From contig NZ_CANMZV010000030.1 of assembly GCF_947502415.1 (NCBI RefSeq), positions 1 through 42,738 of the forward strand: a DNA stretch of 42,738 nt. The letters are read 5' to 3'. Position numbers and translations under genes: made by a program. Source of the DNA: an uncultured Photobacterium sp. GTDB lineage: Bacteria > Pseudomonadota > Gammaproteobacteria > Enterobacterales > Vibrionaceae. Shown one piece after another: positions 18,550-26,939 of the stretch. A model generated the notes under the pieces. That model worked only from the letters and a program-made list of their open reading frames with translations, had not been told where the DNA came from and did no database searches. Position 1 is the stretch's first letter. Every line of letters starts with the position of its first letter.

Positions 18550-19416
18550 ATGACATCCCCTATCACGACAGAGCGAATACTGCTGGTACTTGTTACCACA
18601 GTATTTGTTCTGATGCTGTTGTTGTTCGGCTTTCTGTTCTGGTTTGCCTTGCCCGTTTTCATTAATACTGAGACACAGGTTTTATCGCTGAACTGGATGC
18701 CTGAGCAAGGGCAATATGGCATTTTATCTATGATCATTGGTTCCGGGCTGATCGGTTTTATCGCTCTGACAGTGGCATTTCCTATTGCCGTTGGCATCGC
18801 GGGCTTTTGCCTGTTGAATCGCTATCAAAAAATAGCGGTTTGGATCCGGCGAGTGATCCGGCTGATGGCTGGGATCCCGACGGTAGTTTATGGTATTGCC
18901 GCTGTTTTTTTACTTGTGCCGCTACTACGTGAAACCTTTCGAAGTGGCTCAGGCTTTTGCCTGCTCGCCGCTGCAATGATGGTCGTACTGTTGATTTTGC
19001 CCGTTATGGTAATGATGTTAGACACTCACTGCCGACCGCAAGCAAACCAGATCAGCCTAGCATCTGCGTCCATGGGGTTTACCGATACACAGACAGTTTT
19101 ATACTTAGTCCTACCTAACGCAACCAAAGCGATGGCCTCTGCTGCGTTACTGGGTTTTAGTCGCGCTATTGGTGATACCCTTCTCCCACTAATGTTGACC
19201 GGTAATGCCCCTCAGCTGACCGACAGCGTATTTGACTCAATTCGCACCTTAACAGCCCATATTGGCTTGGTTCTCGCAACTGAAAACGGCAGCGCAGCAT
19301 ATAACTCTCTGTTTGCTGCCGGCCTGTTGTTACTTGCGATAAGTGTTACTGTTACTTTGCTAATCAGAAAAATGGAACACGCACAATGTAATGCACTCAA
19401 AGGTGACTCAGAATGA
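18550..19416 (+). CDS. pstC: phosphate ABC transporter permease PstC
   Basis: 288 residues with about six membrane segments. The first is near 10-33 (LLVLVTTVFVLMLLLFGFLFW). The permease loop for the ATPase is seen as QISLASASMGFTDTQTVLYLVLP (about 157-179), followed by SRAIGDTLLPLMLTGN. It starts 3 bases after the pstS stop and overlaps pstA by 4 bases. With PstA it forms the membrane channel. It is slightly shorter than typical PstC (about 310-330) but all segments appear present. Confidence 0.9.
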   Translation: MTSPITTERILLVLVTTVFVLMLLLFGFLFWFALPVFINTETQVLSLNWMPEQGQYGILSMIIGSGLIGFIALTVAFPIAVGIAGFCLLNRYQKIAVWIRRVIRLMAGIPTVVYGIAAVFLLVPLLRETFRSGSGFCLLAAAMMVVLLILPVMVMMLDTHCRPQANQISLASASMGFTDTQTVLYLVLPNATKAMASAALLGFSRAIGDTLLPLMLTGNAPQLTDSVFDSIRTLTAHIGLVLATENGSAAYNSLFAAGLLLLAISVTVTLLIRKMEHAQCNALKGDSE

Positions 19417-20276
19417 AGGCTCGATTATTTCACCTCTGGTGCCTGGGCTGCGCGATCGGGCTCTTGGTATGCCTGACCTTTTTCATCGGTTTTATAATAA
19501 ACCGTGGCGGGCCCGCTCTCAGTCTTTCACTATTTTTCGGCGATACCGACCCCATCAAAGGATTACTTGGGCTCGAGCCCATTTGGGACGGAATATGGCC
19601 GGCCTGCGCCGGTACGATTACGGTTGTGGTCAGTGCCTTGTCTTTAGCCCTTTTACCTGGGCTGGCAACAGGGATATGGCTGGCAACCAGCGCGGACTCA
19701 CGGTTCAAAACCATCCTTGCGCTAGGCATTGATATCCTTGCAGGTATCCCTTCAATTTTAATGGGGCTGTTCGGATTTACCTTAATCCTATTTCTGCGCA
19801 ACTGGTTACTCCCATCAGCCAATACGTGCTTACTTTTATCGGCGTTAAGCCTCGCAATGTTAATCATTCCCTATTTAGCCGTCGCAACCCGAACTGCCTT
19901 GCAAGCCTTGCCCCCTTCGCTTGAGATAACGGCGCTATCACTCGGTATGACGCACTGGCAAACTTTGCGTACGGTACAGCTACCACAAGCAGCCAAAGGA
20001 ATAATCGGGGGTATTATGTTGGCGATGGGAAGAGCAGCCGAAGATACCGCAGTTATTATGCTGACGGGCGCAGTTGCCAACGCAGGAATGCCCAGCGGTG
20101 TATTTGAACGCTATGAAGCACTGCCATTTACTATTTTCTATTACAGTGCTCAGTACCAAAGTGATTCAGAGCTCAAAATGGCCTTTGGTGCTGCGCTAAC
20201 CCTTCTGAGCCTCACTGCCGCTATTTTTTCTGCGGCCGGATTATTGCCACGAACACGACAGTCATGGAGAACCTAG
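19413..20276 (+). CDS. pstA: phosphate ABC transporter permease PstA
   Basis: 287 residues with six predicted membrane segments. The PstA-specific region near residue 45 reads FFGDTDPIKGLLGLEPIWDG. The coupling loop is LEITALSLGMTHWQTLRTVQLP (about 170-191), then AMGRAAEDTAVIMLTGA. It overlaps pstC (ATGA) and ends one base before pstB. It is the second permease subunit of the importer. Confidence 0.9.
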   Translation: MKARLFHLWCLGCAIGLLVCLTFFIGFIINRGGPALSLSLFFGDTDPIKGLLGLEPIWDGIWPACAGTITVVVSALSLALLPGLATGIWLATSADSRFKTILALGIDILAGIPSILMGLFGFTLILFLRNWLLPSANTCLLLSALSLAMLIIPYLAVATRTALQALPPSLEITALSLGMTHWQTLRTVQLPQAAKGIIGGIMLAMGRAAEDTAVIMLTGAVANAGMPSGVFERYEALPFTIFYYSAQYQSDSELKMAFGAALTLLSLTAAIFSAAGLLPRTRQSWRT

Positions 20277-20277
20277 T

Positions 20278-20988
20278 ATGACATTCAAACGGCCGCCAGA
20301 ATTTGCCGGTAAGGTTTCCAATCTCACGATCTCTTTTGGCTCCCAAAAGGTTGTCTCAGATGTAAGTGTGGACTTTTATAAAAATCAAATCCACGTGTTT
20401 ACCGGCCTATCCGGCTCAGGAAAAACAACTTTTCTACGAGCACTCAACCGCCTCAATGATTGTTTCGAAAACTGCCAAACACACGGAAAAATAGAACTGT
20501 TACTTGACGGTACAATGCAGTCTGTTCACGCAATTAAAACCCAACAACTACCAGAACTACGCCGAAAGGTAGGCATGGTATTCCAGCACCCACAATTGTT
20601 ACCCGGCACGATAAAAGAGAACTTACTCCTACCTCTTAAAGTTGTTCGTGGCCTGAAAGGTCAGGACGCACAACAAAAGCTTTATACCGCCTTCAATCAG
20701 GCCGCACTCTGGGATGAAGTCAAAGACCGCCTTAACATGCCGGCTCACTCTCTTTCTGGCGGACAACAGCAGCGCCTTTGTCTGGCCCGCACACTGGCAC
20801 TTGAACCTGAAATTTTACTGCTTGATGAACCTACGGCCTCATTGGATCCTGAAACAACCGCTCAAATTGAAGAACTTATTATCCAACTCGCTACACGGTA
20901 TACCATAGTGATGGTTTCCCATTCAGATCAGCAAACAAAAAAGCTAGCTGATCACATCAGCTGTTTTGAACATGGAAGGATTGTTTGA
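20278..20988 (+). CDS. pstB: phosphate ABC transporter ATPase PstB
   Basis: 236 residues. Walker A GLSGSGKT is at 43-50, Q-loop VFQHPQLLPG at 101-110, signature LSGGQ at 159-163, Walker B ILLLDEP at 179-185 and switch His in MVSHSDQ at about 215. The ALNRLND that follows Walker A is a PstB hallmark. It hydrolyses ATP to drive phosphate import through PstCA. It is a little shorter than the usual 250-270 residues and its Walker A differs from the common GPSGCGKS, so it belongs to a divergent PstB subgroup. Confidence 0.9.
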   Translation: MTFKRPPEFAGKVSNLTISFGSQKVVSDVSVDFYKNQIHVFTGLSGSGKTTFLRALNRLNDCFENCQTHGKIELLLDGTMQSVHAIKTQQLPELRRKVGMVFQHPQLLPGTIKENLLLPLKVVRGLKGQDAQQKLYTAFNQAALWDEVKDRLNMPAHSLSGGQQQRLCLARTLALEPEILLLDEPTASLDPETTAQIEELIIQLATRYTIVMVSHSDQQTKKLADHISCFEHGRIV

Positions 20989-21002
20989 TCAATTTAAACG
21001 CT

Positions 21003-21102
21003 CCCGGTAGAGGGAATACTTGTAGTGCTTGTCTTCAGTCATTATTCATTTCCGAGTTCTAATCAATATCATTTGCAAATACCATCGGATATTTAACTAG
21101 AC
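21003..21102. repeat. 100-bp dispersed repeat, copy 1
   Basis: Starting at CCCGGTA and ending near ACTAGACC, this stretch is closely repeated at 32658-32758 in the same orientation (GGTAATACTTGTAG, CAGTCATTATTCA, CCATCGGATATT and other shared runs). It spans the 3' end of the pseudogene at 21059-21469 and its downstream flank. Confidence 0.85.
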
Positions 21103-21469
21103 CATTTGACCCTCTAAGTGCACTTAACTGTTCAACCACAGTACCTGATGAAAAATGAAGTTGTGGGTTACACATAATACTCTGAAGCATTCGATCACCG
21201 TTTAAGCCCACAAAACCTTGAGCATAAGGCAACAGCACATATGTTGAACCTGATGTCTGTGGCCATACGAAACAGCCATCATCTCTTTTAATCATTTCGT
21301 CCAGATTATCAGCTCCCGATGACATACGTCATCGATCTTGAAGACCATTATTTCCGCGCCACGATACAAAAAGCCGATATGATACCTCCCCCTTTTGAGT
21401 GAGCCGTAATATAATCCAGGCATCAGGCTTATGAACCCTCGATTCAGGGTCTGGTGTAATGACGTTCAT
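21059..21469 (-). pseudogene. decayed tandem paralogue of the 140-residue gene, stopped by TGA
   Basis: The frame starts at ATG 21469 (GAGGTAGG upstream, overlapping the end of the neighbouring gene) and would give 136 residues. Codon 47 is TGA (21331-21329). The flanking protein aligns end to end with the upstream neighbour: TPDGWTIF against KPDAWIIL, and SEQLSGSTYHL against WPQTSGSTYVL. In the intact paralogue a Trp sits at the stop position (DLWRLLSG against DR-stop-RMSSG), so a TGG to TGA change is the simplest explanation. Only the last 88 codons remain open. Function unknown. Confidence 0.75.
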
Positions 21470-21866
21470 AGCTACCTACCTCATCTAAGCTCTCAACAGG
21501 ATTGGTAACCAATCCATCCTCGCTAATCCTCAATTTCAGCAAAGAAATCTCTATACCAGGAGGCGCCATTTCAAAAGAATTTATTGTCCGTTGGAGAATA
21601 ACTGTTCCGTAAGCATTGTGACGCTGATACGCAGCTCGGCTGAGGTGGTACGTAGAACCGCTCAACTGCTCTGAGACAAACAAGCCGATTGTTGCATCAC
21701 ATATCAGATTAAAATCTTCAGTGCCAGATAAAAGGCGCCACAAATCGCCATCGAGATACCCGACACTCCACGTACCCAACACTTTATAGGTATGAGCACC
21801 ATTGTTGTTAATATGGAAGATCGTCCATCCATCTGGTGTGTACACACGCCCGTCAGGTTTAATCAT
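21444..21866 (-). CDS. unknown 140-residue protein
   Basis: Not recognised. It is compact and beta-rich, with many aromatic residues (YTPDGWTIFHINNNGAHTYK near the start) and no signal peptide or membrane segment. GGGGCG lies about 5 bases before ATG 21866. It is followed by a decayed paralogue with which it overlaps. Pairs of such small paralogues beside each other are common for immunity-type proteins, but nothing here proves that role. Confidence 0.6.
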   Translation of the reverse strand: MIKPDGRVYTPDGWTIFHINNNGAHTYKVLGTWSVGYLDGDLWRLLSGTEDFNLICDATIGLFVSEQLSGSTYHLSRAAYQRHNAYGTVILQRTINSFEMAPPGIEISLLKLRISEDGLVTNPVESLDEVGSYERHYTRP

Positions 21867-21925
21867 AATACGCCCCGCACCAATGCTTTATAAGTAATAG
21901 AATGAGCACTCAGTTGGTACTCTTT

Positions 21926-22330
21926 TTATATCTCCACTTTCTTTAAGCCTTCCAGACATTTCACCTGCTCTAACAGCTGTTTCCAAAAATCATAAATTTC
22001 TTCTCGAACATCGTCATCATCAACAAATGAATACGAAATCTGGACTCGAGAAGGCTGAAACCCACCACAACAGGTCTGGTGTACACACAATTGAAATGAA
22101 AATTGAAGATCAAATAAATCAGATTGCTTGGGTAATGAGTACATAAACCTTCGAGTCTCGCCCTGTCGGGAAAAGGCTATTGTCAGAGCTAACAATCGAA
22201 AATCATACCAATTCGTAATGAGCGTACTTTGGCTGACGTAAAGACCGTATTCGTGCATCACAAGTGTTAGCTCAAAACCGTCAGGTACTGTGAGCGAATG
22301 CTCAAGGTTCAAAACTTGTGGTACATCCAT
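21926..22330 (-). CDS. unknown small acidic protein with LexA box in its promoter region
   Basis: 134 residues from ATG 22330, which has GGAGG about 8 bases upstream; a TTG at 22351 is less likely. Not recognised. The N-terminal half is beta-rich (ELTLVMHEYGLYVSQS), with a CC pair (QTCCGG) in the middle and an acidic, helical C-terminus (VDDDDVREEIYDFWKQLLEQ). It reads towards the 140-residue gene and its paralogue, 59 bases away, so the three may be co-transcribed. The LexA box at 22374-22389 is only 43 bases upstream of the start. Confidence 0.6.
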   Translation of the reverse strand: MDVPQVLNLEHSLTVPDGFELTLVMHEYGLYVSQSTLITNWYDFRLLALTIAFSRQGETRRFMYSLPKQSDLFDLQFSFQLCVHQTCCGGFQPSRVQISYSFVDDDDVREEIYDFWKQLLEQVKCLEGLKKVEI

Positions 22331-22373
22331 CTCAACTACCTCCAGTTGCAATTTCTTAAATCACCGCTCTATA

Positions 22374-22389
22374 CTGTATAAAAAAACAG
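22374..22389. promoter_or_regulatory. LexA (SOS) box between divergent genes
   Basis: CTGT-N8-ACAG with A/T-only spacer, inside a longer palindrome CTATACTGT...ACAGTATAG (22369-22394). It matches the gammaproteobacterial LexA consensus. It lies 30 bases before the gene at 22419 and 43 bases before the gene starting at 22330, so it could control both. Confidence 0.85.
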
Positions 22390-22418
22390 TATAGAGTAAA
22401 TTCAGAGGTTGCATCGAA

Positions 22419-22664
22419 ATGGCCAGATACCACAAACACAAAATCAAGTTAACTCCACGATATATTGAAGCGATTCACGAACTGTTAGAAGCCGAACTCG
22501 AGATGATGCAAGAGCAGGATAAAGGCTATAGGGAGTGCTGGGCTTGGGGTATCTGCACCGTAGGCAATTTTTCAAAGCCAAACAATCTTTATCTTACATT
22601 TGGTGATGAGGACTCCAGGCCAAAGGGAATGAGCCGAAATACCTGTGTCCGGGAAGACTGCTAG
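22419..22664 (+). CDS. unknown 81-residue protein, probably SOS-induced
   Basis: Not recognised. It begins with a basic stretch (ARYHKHKIKLTPRY), then an acidic helix (IEAIHELLEAELEMMQEQDKG) and a region with aromatic residues and three cysteines. GAGG lies about 12 bases before the ATG. Its start is 30 bases downstream of a near-perfect LexA box, so expression after DNA damage is likely. Length, helical charge pattern and SOS control would suit a small regulator, inhibitor or toxin, but there is no homology-based support. Confidence 0.6.
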   Translation: MARYHKHKIKLTPRYIEAIHELLEAELEMMQEQDKGYRECWAWGICTVGNFSKPNNLYLTFGDEDSRPKGMSRNTCVREDC

Positions 22665-22796
22665 CAACACTCGTCAACTATAGCTCTAGTCCGGCTCCAC
22701 ACTTGTTCATAAAATTAATATGTTAGCCATAATTAAGCGAGGCTCTCACATTCACATATCGTTCTAAACCGAATTAAAACACCAAACGGCACAATT

Positions 22797-23132
22797 TTGA
22801 TTAGCAGGCGTCGACACGACTATGTCACTCATATTGATGCAAACGGCAAAACCAATATGGTAGATGGAGGGACTGACTATCTACGACGAAACGTTAATAC
22901 AGAACCATTTGAAGAGCAATCCATCTACGCTGACGCACCTCACAATGAAGTCCGGCAAGGGTTCTATTGGCGAACCAGAGGCAAGGATGGTAATCAACCG
23001 GTCGAGTTCAAAGCTTTAAAAGAGCTCGATACTGATCACATTGAAGCCATTATTCAAACACAATCCCACTTACCTAGTTGGAGAATTGAAATTTTCAAAG
23101 CTGAATTGGCATTTCGTAAGCAAAGCAGTTAA
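22797..23132 (+). CDS. unknown small protein with RHDYV and VDGGTDYLRR motifs
   Basis: The open frame runs from after a stop at 22764 to 23132. The listed start is TTG at 22797; ATT 22773 or ATG 22857 are alternatives, and none has a good ribosome-binding site. The sequence ISRRRHDYVTHIDANGKT, then VDGGTDYLRR, resembles a family of small phage and plasmid proteins in which the same motifs surround zinc-binding cysteines. Here the cysteines are absent. The second half (FKALKELDTDHIEAIIQTQ) is helical. Function unknown. Confidence 0.5.
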   Translation: MISRRRHDYVTHIDANGKTNMVDGGTDYLRRNVNTEPFEEQSIYADAPHNEVRQGFYWRTRGKDGNQPVEFKALKELDTDHIEAIIQTQSHLPSWRIEIFKAELAFRKQSS

Positions 23133-23159
23133 ACATGGTAACTAAATTAATAGCTTGAG

Positions 23160-23498
23160 GTGTCTCAATTGCCTGATATTACTAATCGAGACCATTTAAC
23201 ATCAGAACTTGAGGCGATCGACATTCGTCTACGGCAACTTGATACTGAAAAGCAGAAGCTATTAGCTCGTAAACAAGAGTTGTTAAAACAGCAAAACCTG
23301 CTATCAGGCCCGCCTTCAATGACTCCAGAACAAAAAATCGCAATTTTCGCAGACCTGTTTAAAGGAAGATCTGATATCTATGCAACAAGATGGGAAAACG
23401 GAACAGGTCGTAATGGCTACTCATTAGCGTGTGATAACGAATGGAAGAACGGAGTCTGTGCAAAACCCAAAGTGAAGTGTGGAGAATGTCCAAATTAG
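23160..23498 (+). pseudogene. N-terminal stub of a TOTE-system primase/helicase-like protein
   Basis: 112 residues from a GTG at 23160. A leading coiled coil (SELEAIDIRLRQLDTEKQKL) is followed by KIAIFADLFKGRSDIYATRW, GRNGYSLACDNEW and CAKPKVKCGECPN. This matches the conserved start of large TOTE conflict-system proteins (archaeo-eukaryotic primase plus helicase), where the motif continues into the primase domain. Here a TAG follows directly after CPN, and nothing similar follows in any frame before the convergent LysE gene. It is most likely a remnant of a deleted defence gene; a stand-alone zinc protein is possible. Confidence 0.6.
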
Positions 23499-23535
23499 GT
23501 CTGAATTAGTACATATAAGACTATTCAAAACTTGA

Positions 23536-24159
23536 TCAGCTAAAGAGCAGCCAAACGCTAACTCCCATCATTAAAGTACCCGAGACCCTATTCATCAAAC
23601 GTACATTTTTGGTTTGCTTTAGCAGACGTTTCACCCCTTTTCCACCAGTGGCATACATAGTCATGCTAACAAACTCTGATATCATTATGATCCCAACCAA
23701 AACAAATAGTTGAGGAAACACTGGCTTGTCACCTTCTATAAATGGAGGTAGCAATGAGACCATGAAAGCCCAGCCTTTGGGATTCGCTATTGCTGTAACA
23801 AATCCCTGCATTGTCAGTTCCCAGTTGCCGCCGACTTTGGTTTCTGTCTGATCTTGATTCAAAGCTAACTTACCTCGTGATAGCCACAACTGCACCCCAA
23901 GATAAAACAAATAACCAGCTCCAAGGATTTTTAAAGCGATAAACAACCAAGGGGAATTTAACATCAGCGCCGAGATGCCCAGTACGGCCGCAATAGCTAC
24001 TATCGCGACACCTATAACTTCACCCAACATCATCCATAATGTACGTCTATAACCGATACTCATACCTAAACTGAGCGCTAAGGTCATACACATACCAGGA
24101 GTAACCGAGACAAAAAAGAAAGTAGGTACAAAAACACTAAGTAATGCCAGATTTATCAT
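23536..24159 (-). CDS. LysE/RhtB-family amino-acid exporter
   Basis: 207 residues, inner-membrane, about six hydrophobic segments. The family signature is present at the N-terminus: FFFVSVTPGMCMTLALSLGM (about 15-34) with the typical TPGP-like turn, and FVTAIANPKGWAFM in the middle. Members export amino acids or related metabolites, and the substrate cannot be told from sequence. It stands alone and is convergent with the TOTE stub. The ATG at 24159 has a weak purine-rich site upstream. Confidence 0.85.
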   Translation of the reverse strand: MINLALLSVFVPTFFFVSVTPGMCMTLALSLGMSIGYRRTLWMMLGEVIGVAIVAIAAVLGISALMLNSPWLFIALKILGAGYLFYLGVQLWLSRGKLALNQDQTETKVGGNWELTMQGFVTAIANPKGWAFMVSLLPPFIEGDKPVFPQLFVLVGIIMISEFVSMTMYATGGKGVKRLLKQTKNVRLMNRVSGTLMMGVSVWLLFS

Positions 24160-24959
24160 CTTAATATCCTAATAAAAATCATGTTTATACATTTATTTTT
24201 TGGGCTATGGTGTTAGGTAGATTACGGGGCGTACTCAACGCTATTAATAGCAGTAGGAGTGAAATCTACGCTCTATTTTTTCTCGAGCATAATTTGATAG
24301 CGGCAAAACATCCCTTTAACTGTTAACGCAATGAAGATGGCTGCATTGGGGGATATGTATGGCAAAAGAAATGTTTACCAATACCGAGTGTTGATCTTGA
24401 AAAATTGTCATACTTACCTCTTGTTCTCACTTTTAGCCTAAGAGGTGAAGTAACAAAAAAAACCGCCTCTTAGGCGGGTTTGTAAAAATAGCAGCGCTAA
24501 CTATCCCACCACTTCAAAAGAAATGATGATAATAATTCGGTGAAAGTTAGGCTTTTTATTCATGTGTTAAAAGCTACCTTTTTTTTTCATTATGTCAATC
24601 TGTTTTCGTATCAAAGATATAGCATCAAACCACGATTCAGTACTGGCTTGCACAATAATGTAGATAATAGCTTTTGGTTTAAATTTCGATTTTGAAAGAA
24701 ACTGGAAGTAAATGAGCAGGCCTTTTAGCCATAACCCACCGCAGAAGTCATCGAAAGCCAGTAACGGAATATATCGGTTGAAAGCCAAGCTACCTCACAA
24801 AGGGGCATATTCACGTTAGCTGAAAGCGCGCTGACACCTTTGGATATAATCACCCAAGAGTAAGTAACCCCCTCATTAAACTAAAAAGCATTAGATGGAT
24901 GGTGTAGCACATACAAGTGCCACACCAACTAGTGGGGCTGAAGCTGTTTTAAGTGACTC
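24160..24959. other. 800-base intergenic region with two hairpins
   Basis: A strong stem ACCGCCT-ctt-AGGCGGGT (about 24462-24479) is flanked by eight A on the left, so it acts as a minus-strand terminator. An upstream copy GCCTAAGAGG (24435-24444) can pair with CCTCTTAGGC inside it as an alternative fold. A second stem, GGTGTAGCAC/GTGCCACACC (24901-24926), lies just after the DUF262 operon. A 73-codon minus frame (24567-24788, TTG start) is present but unsupported. Confidence 0.5.
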
Positions 24960-26939
24960 TTACTGTTTTGAGTCTTTTTCCAGTAACTTAAGCATTTCCT
25001 CCCCGTGCTGCTCAATCTGAGGTATATCCCAATCTGCGGCGCTGTTTAACAGCTTAATCATTTCATAAAGCTTTAAGCTATCAATATTCTTATTGGCAAT
25101 AGCCGCCTTGAAGTGATCCCGTTTTGCCGCAGGCTGTACATTGCTTAGCTTGGAGTTTTTACTGTGGCTAATTAAGCAAAGGTTTCCAAATAGGTGTAGG
25201 TGTTGTGACTCAAGCTGTTGGTGGCCATCAAGCGGGTGTTGCGGATAGAAATGCTCCACCGAACTCCTAAATGAAAACTCAAACTGCTTAACTACGTCCT
25301 CAGTATTATTGCTACTCATTCCCTCACACCACAGCAGGTAATCTAAGTAGTTGAAAACAAGATTATTCTCAATTTTACCGTACTGCAGAAGCTGTAAAAC
25401 TTCTGGCTTATCAATTGCAAGAGGTGCGAATGTAGCCCCTTTGTAAATAAGGTCGTAATACTCTGCACCGTCTGGGCTTAAGAAACGCCCAAACACAAAT
25501 TGTCGTGCCAAGTGCTCAAGTTTCTTCAGGTAAGCGTGAGGACGAATCTCTTCCATATTGTACAAGCAGTACAGTGCGCCATTTAACCAATGTTTATAAA
25601 CAAGGGTTGGTGTTGATACGTGCAATGCCCCCAGTAGCATCAAGATACGGCGGTTATCCCCTTCAAAGCCATCTTCGCGCTCTTTATCAAACGTATTGAT
25701 GTAGCTCTGGCTTTTTGAGTTGTAGTAATGCAGCCGCTTTAAGCTCCACTTATCTTCGCCTTGCGTAAATTCACGCTTAATAATGAACTGGTCAAACAGG
25801 TACTTACATTTTAGTAAAGCAAAAACAAACGCCTGTACTGCTGCAATCGCTTGATCGGCTTTGATGATATGTTTTTCGAACTGCTCAAGCAGTCGTTTAT
25901 CATCTAAAGGAACATCCTGCTGTATTGAAATCCTTAAAACATGCAGCAAAAAGTTTGAAAAGTTGATGACACTATTAAATCGCTCTGGGGTTAACGTGGT
26001 CTCTTCAACAACTGCTGATTGCGGTGGATTTTCTAGGATATCTTGTAGTGAACGAGGTGTTGCACTGCTTGATGCCTCCCCTTCCTTAGCCTCAATTTGA
26101 ATAGTTTCTACGAGTTCAGCAAAATTCGATGGCGTAAACTGCCCCCAATCATCCTTACCAAAGATTTGGTGTCGTTCATCTGGCGTAAAACCATATTGAA
26201 CATAGCGCTCCATATTCGCTGTTGCATCCCATACCTTAGTTAACAGTTGGATGCTCTGCTCGCGGGTGGTTTTATCTTCAATGTCATTTAAGACCGACAT
26301 CAACCTTGCTTTTACCACTTCGTGCTTTTCAAGCTGCTCTCCGCGATTGTTCATCACCTCAAAATAGTGGTTTAAATCGGTATCCTGAGGGACTGAAACC
26401 CGCACAATCTGAACATGCTCAAATAAGTAATCGCAAAAATCACTGAGCCTGTCCCCTAAAGCAGTCAGCCCTTTCTCAATCAGTTCATACCCTTTGATGA
26501 CATCAAGGTTATAATCCTCGGATTTAAGTTGTTTGATCTCTATCCCCTGCACCAAACTTTTAAAGGTGTTTGTCGATTTTTTTCGACTCTCAAAGTCCAG
26601 GTTGGGCTCTTGATACCAAGCCATATCGATAGTGTGGTTATCTTTTAAAGCCATGCGTCTCAGGCAGATAGCAAGCAGAGTCAATGTTGTAAAACGTTGC
26701 TGCCCATCAATAACCTCAAAACTACCATCTTTGCGCTCATAAACCACGAGGTTACCAATGTAGTAAGTTTGCTTTGAAGTTATGTTGTGGTTTTTCTGCT
26801 GATAATCCAATACATCTTGTATGAGCTGATTTATCTCCGCTTCGCCCCAAGCATAATTACGTTGATACATAGGCACCAAGTAACAGCTTGCATCAACCAG
26901 AAGGTTTTTTACCGTAAAACTCGGTATGACTTTATTCAT
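24960..26939 (-). CDS. DUF262-DUF1524 protein (GmrSD-like)
   Basis: 659 residues. The N-terminal DUF262 domain has the entry motif YQRNYAWGEAEI (about 25-36) and the nucleotide-site motif VIDGQQRFTTLTLLA (about 76-90), and NHYFEVMNNRGEQLEKHE lies near 190-207. The C-terminus holds a DUF1524/HNH-type block, SVEHFYPQHP then NLCLISHSKNSKLSN (about 565-615). This is the layout of GmrSD-type modification-dependent restriction enzymes, in which DUF262 uses nucleotide and DUF1524 cuts DNA. It overlaps the upstream DUF262 gene (ATGAATAA), so the two are made together. Phage defence is the likely role by family. Confidence 0.82.
   Translation of the reverse strand: MNKVIPSFTVKNLLVDASCYLVPMYQRNYAWGEAEINQLIQDVLDYQQKNHNITSKQTYYIGNLVVYERKDGSFEVIDGQQRFTTLTLLAICLRRMALKDNHTIDMAWYQEPNLDFESRKKSTNTFKSLVQGIEIKQLKSEDYNLDVIKGYELIEKGLTALGDRLSDFCDYLFEHVQIVRVSVPQDTDLNHYFEVMNNRGEQLEKHEVVKARLMSVLNDIEDKTTREQSIQLLTKVWDATANMERYVQYGFTPDERHQIFGKDDWGQFTPSNFAELVETIQIEAKEGEASSSATPRSLQDILENPPQSAVVEETTLTPERFNSVINFSNFLLHVLRISIQQDVPLDDKRLLEQFEKHIIKADQAIAAVQAFVFALLKCKYLFDQFIIKREFTQGEDKWSLKRLHYYNSKSQSYINTFDKEREDGFEGDNRRILMLLGALHVSTPTLVYKHWLNGALYCLYNMEEIRPHAYLKKLEHLARQFVFGRFLSPDGAEYYDLIYKGATFAPLAIDKPEVLQLLQYGKIENNLVFNYLDYLLWCEGMSSNNTEDVVKQFEFSFRSSVEHFYPQHPLDGHQQLESQHLHLFGNLCLISHSKNSKLSNVQPAAKRDHFKAAIANKNIDSLKLYEMIKLLNSAADWDIPQIEQHGEEMLKLLEKDSKQ

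Noticed and set aside
24567..24788. 73-residue minus-strand gene
   Set aside because: TTG start, no ribosome-binding site and no recognisable similarity. The nearby terminator can serve the DUF262 operon.
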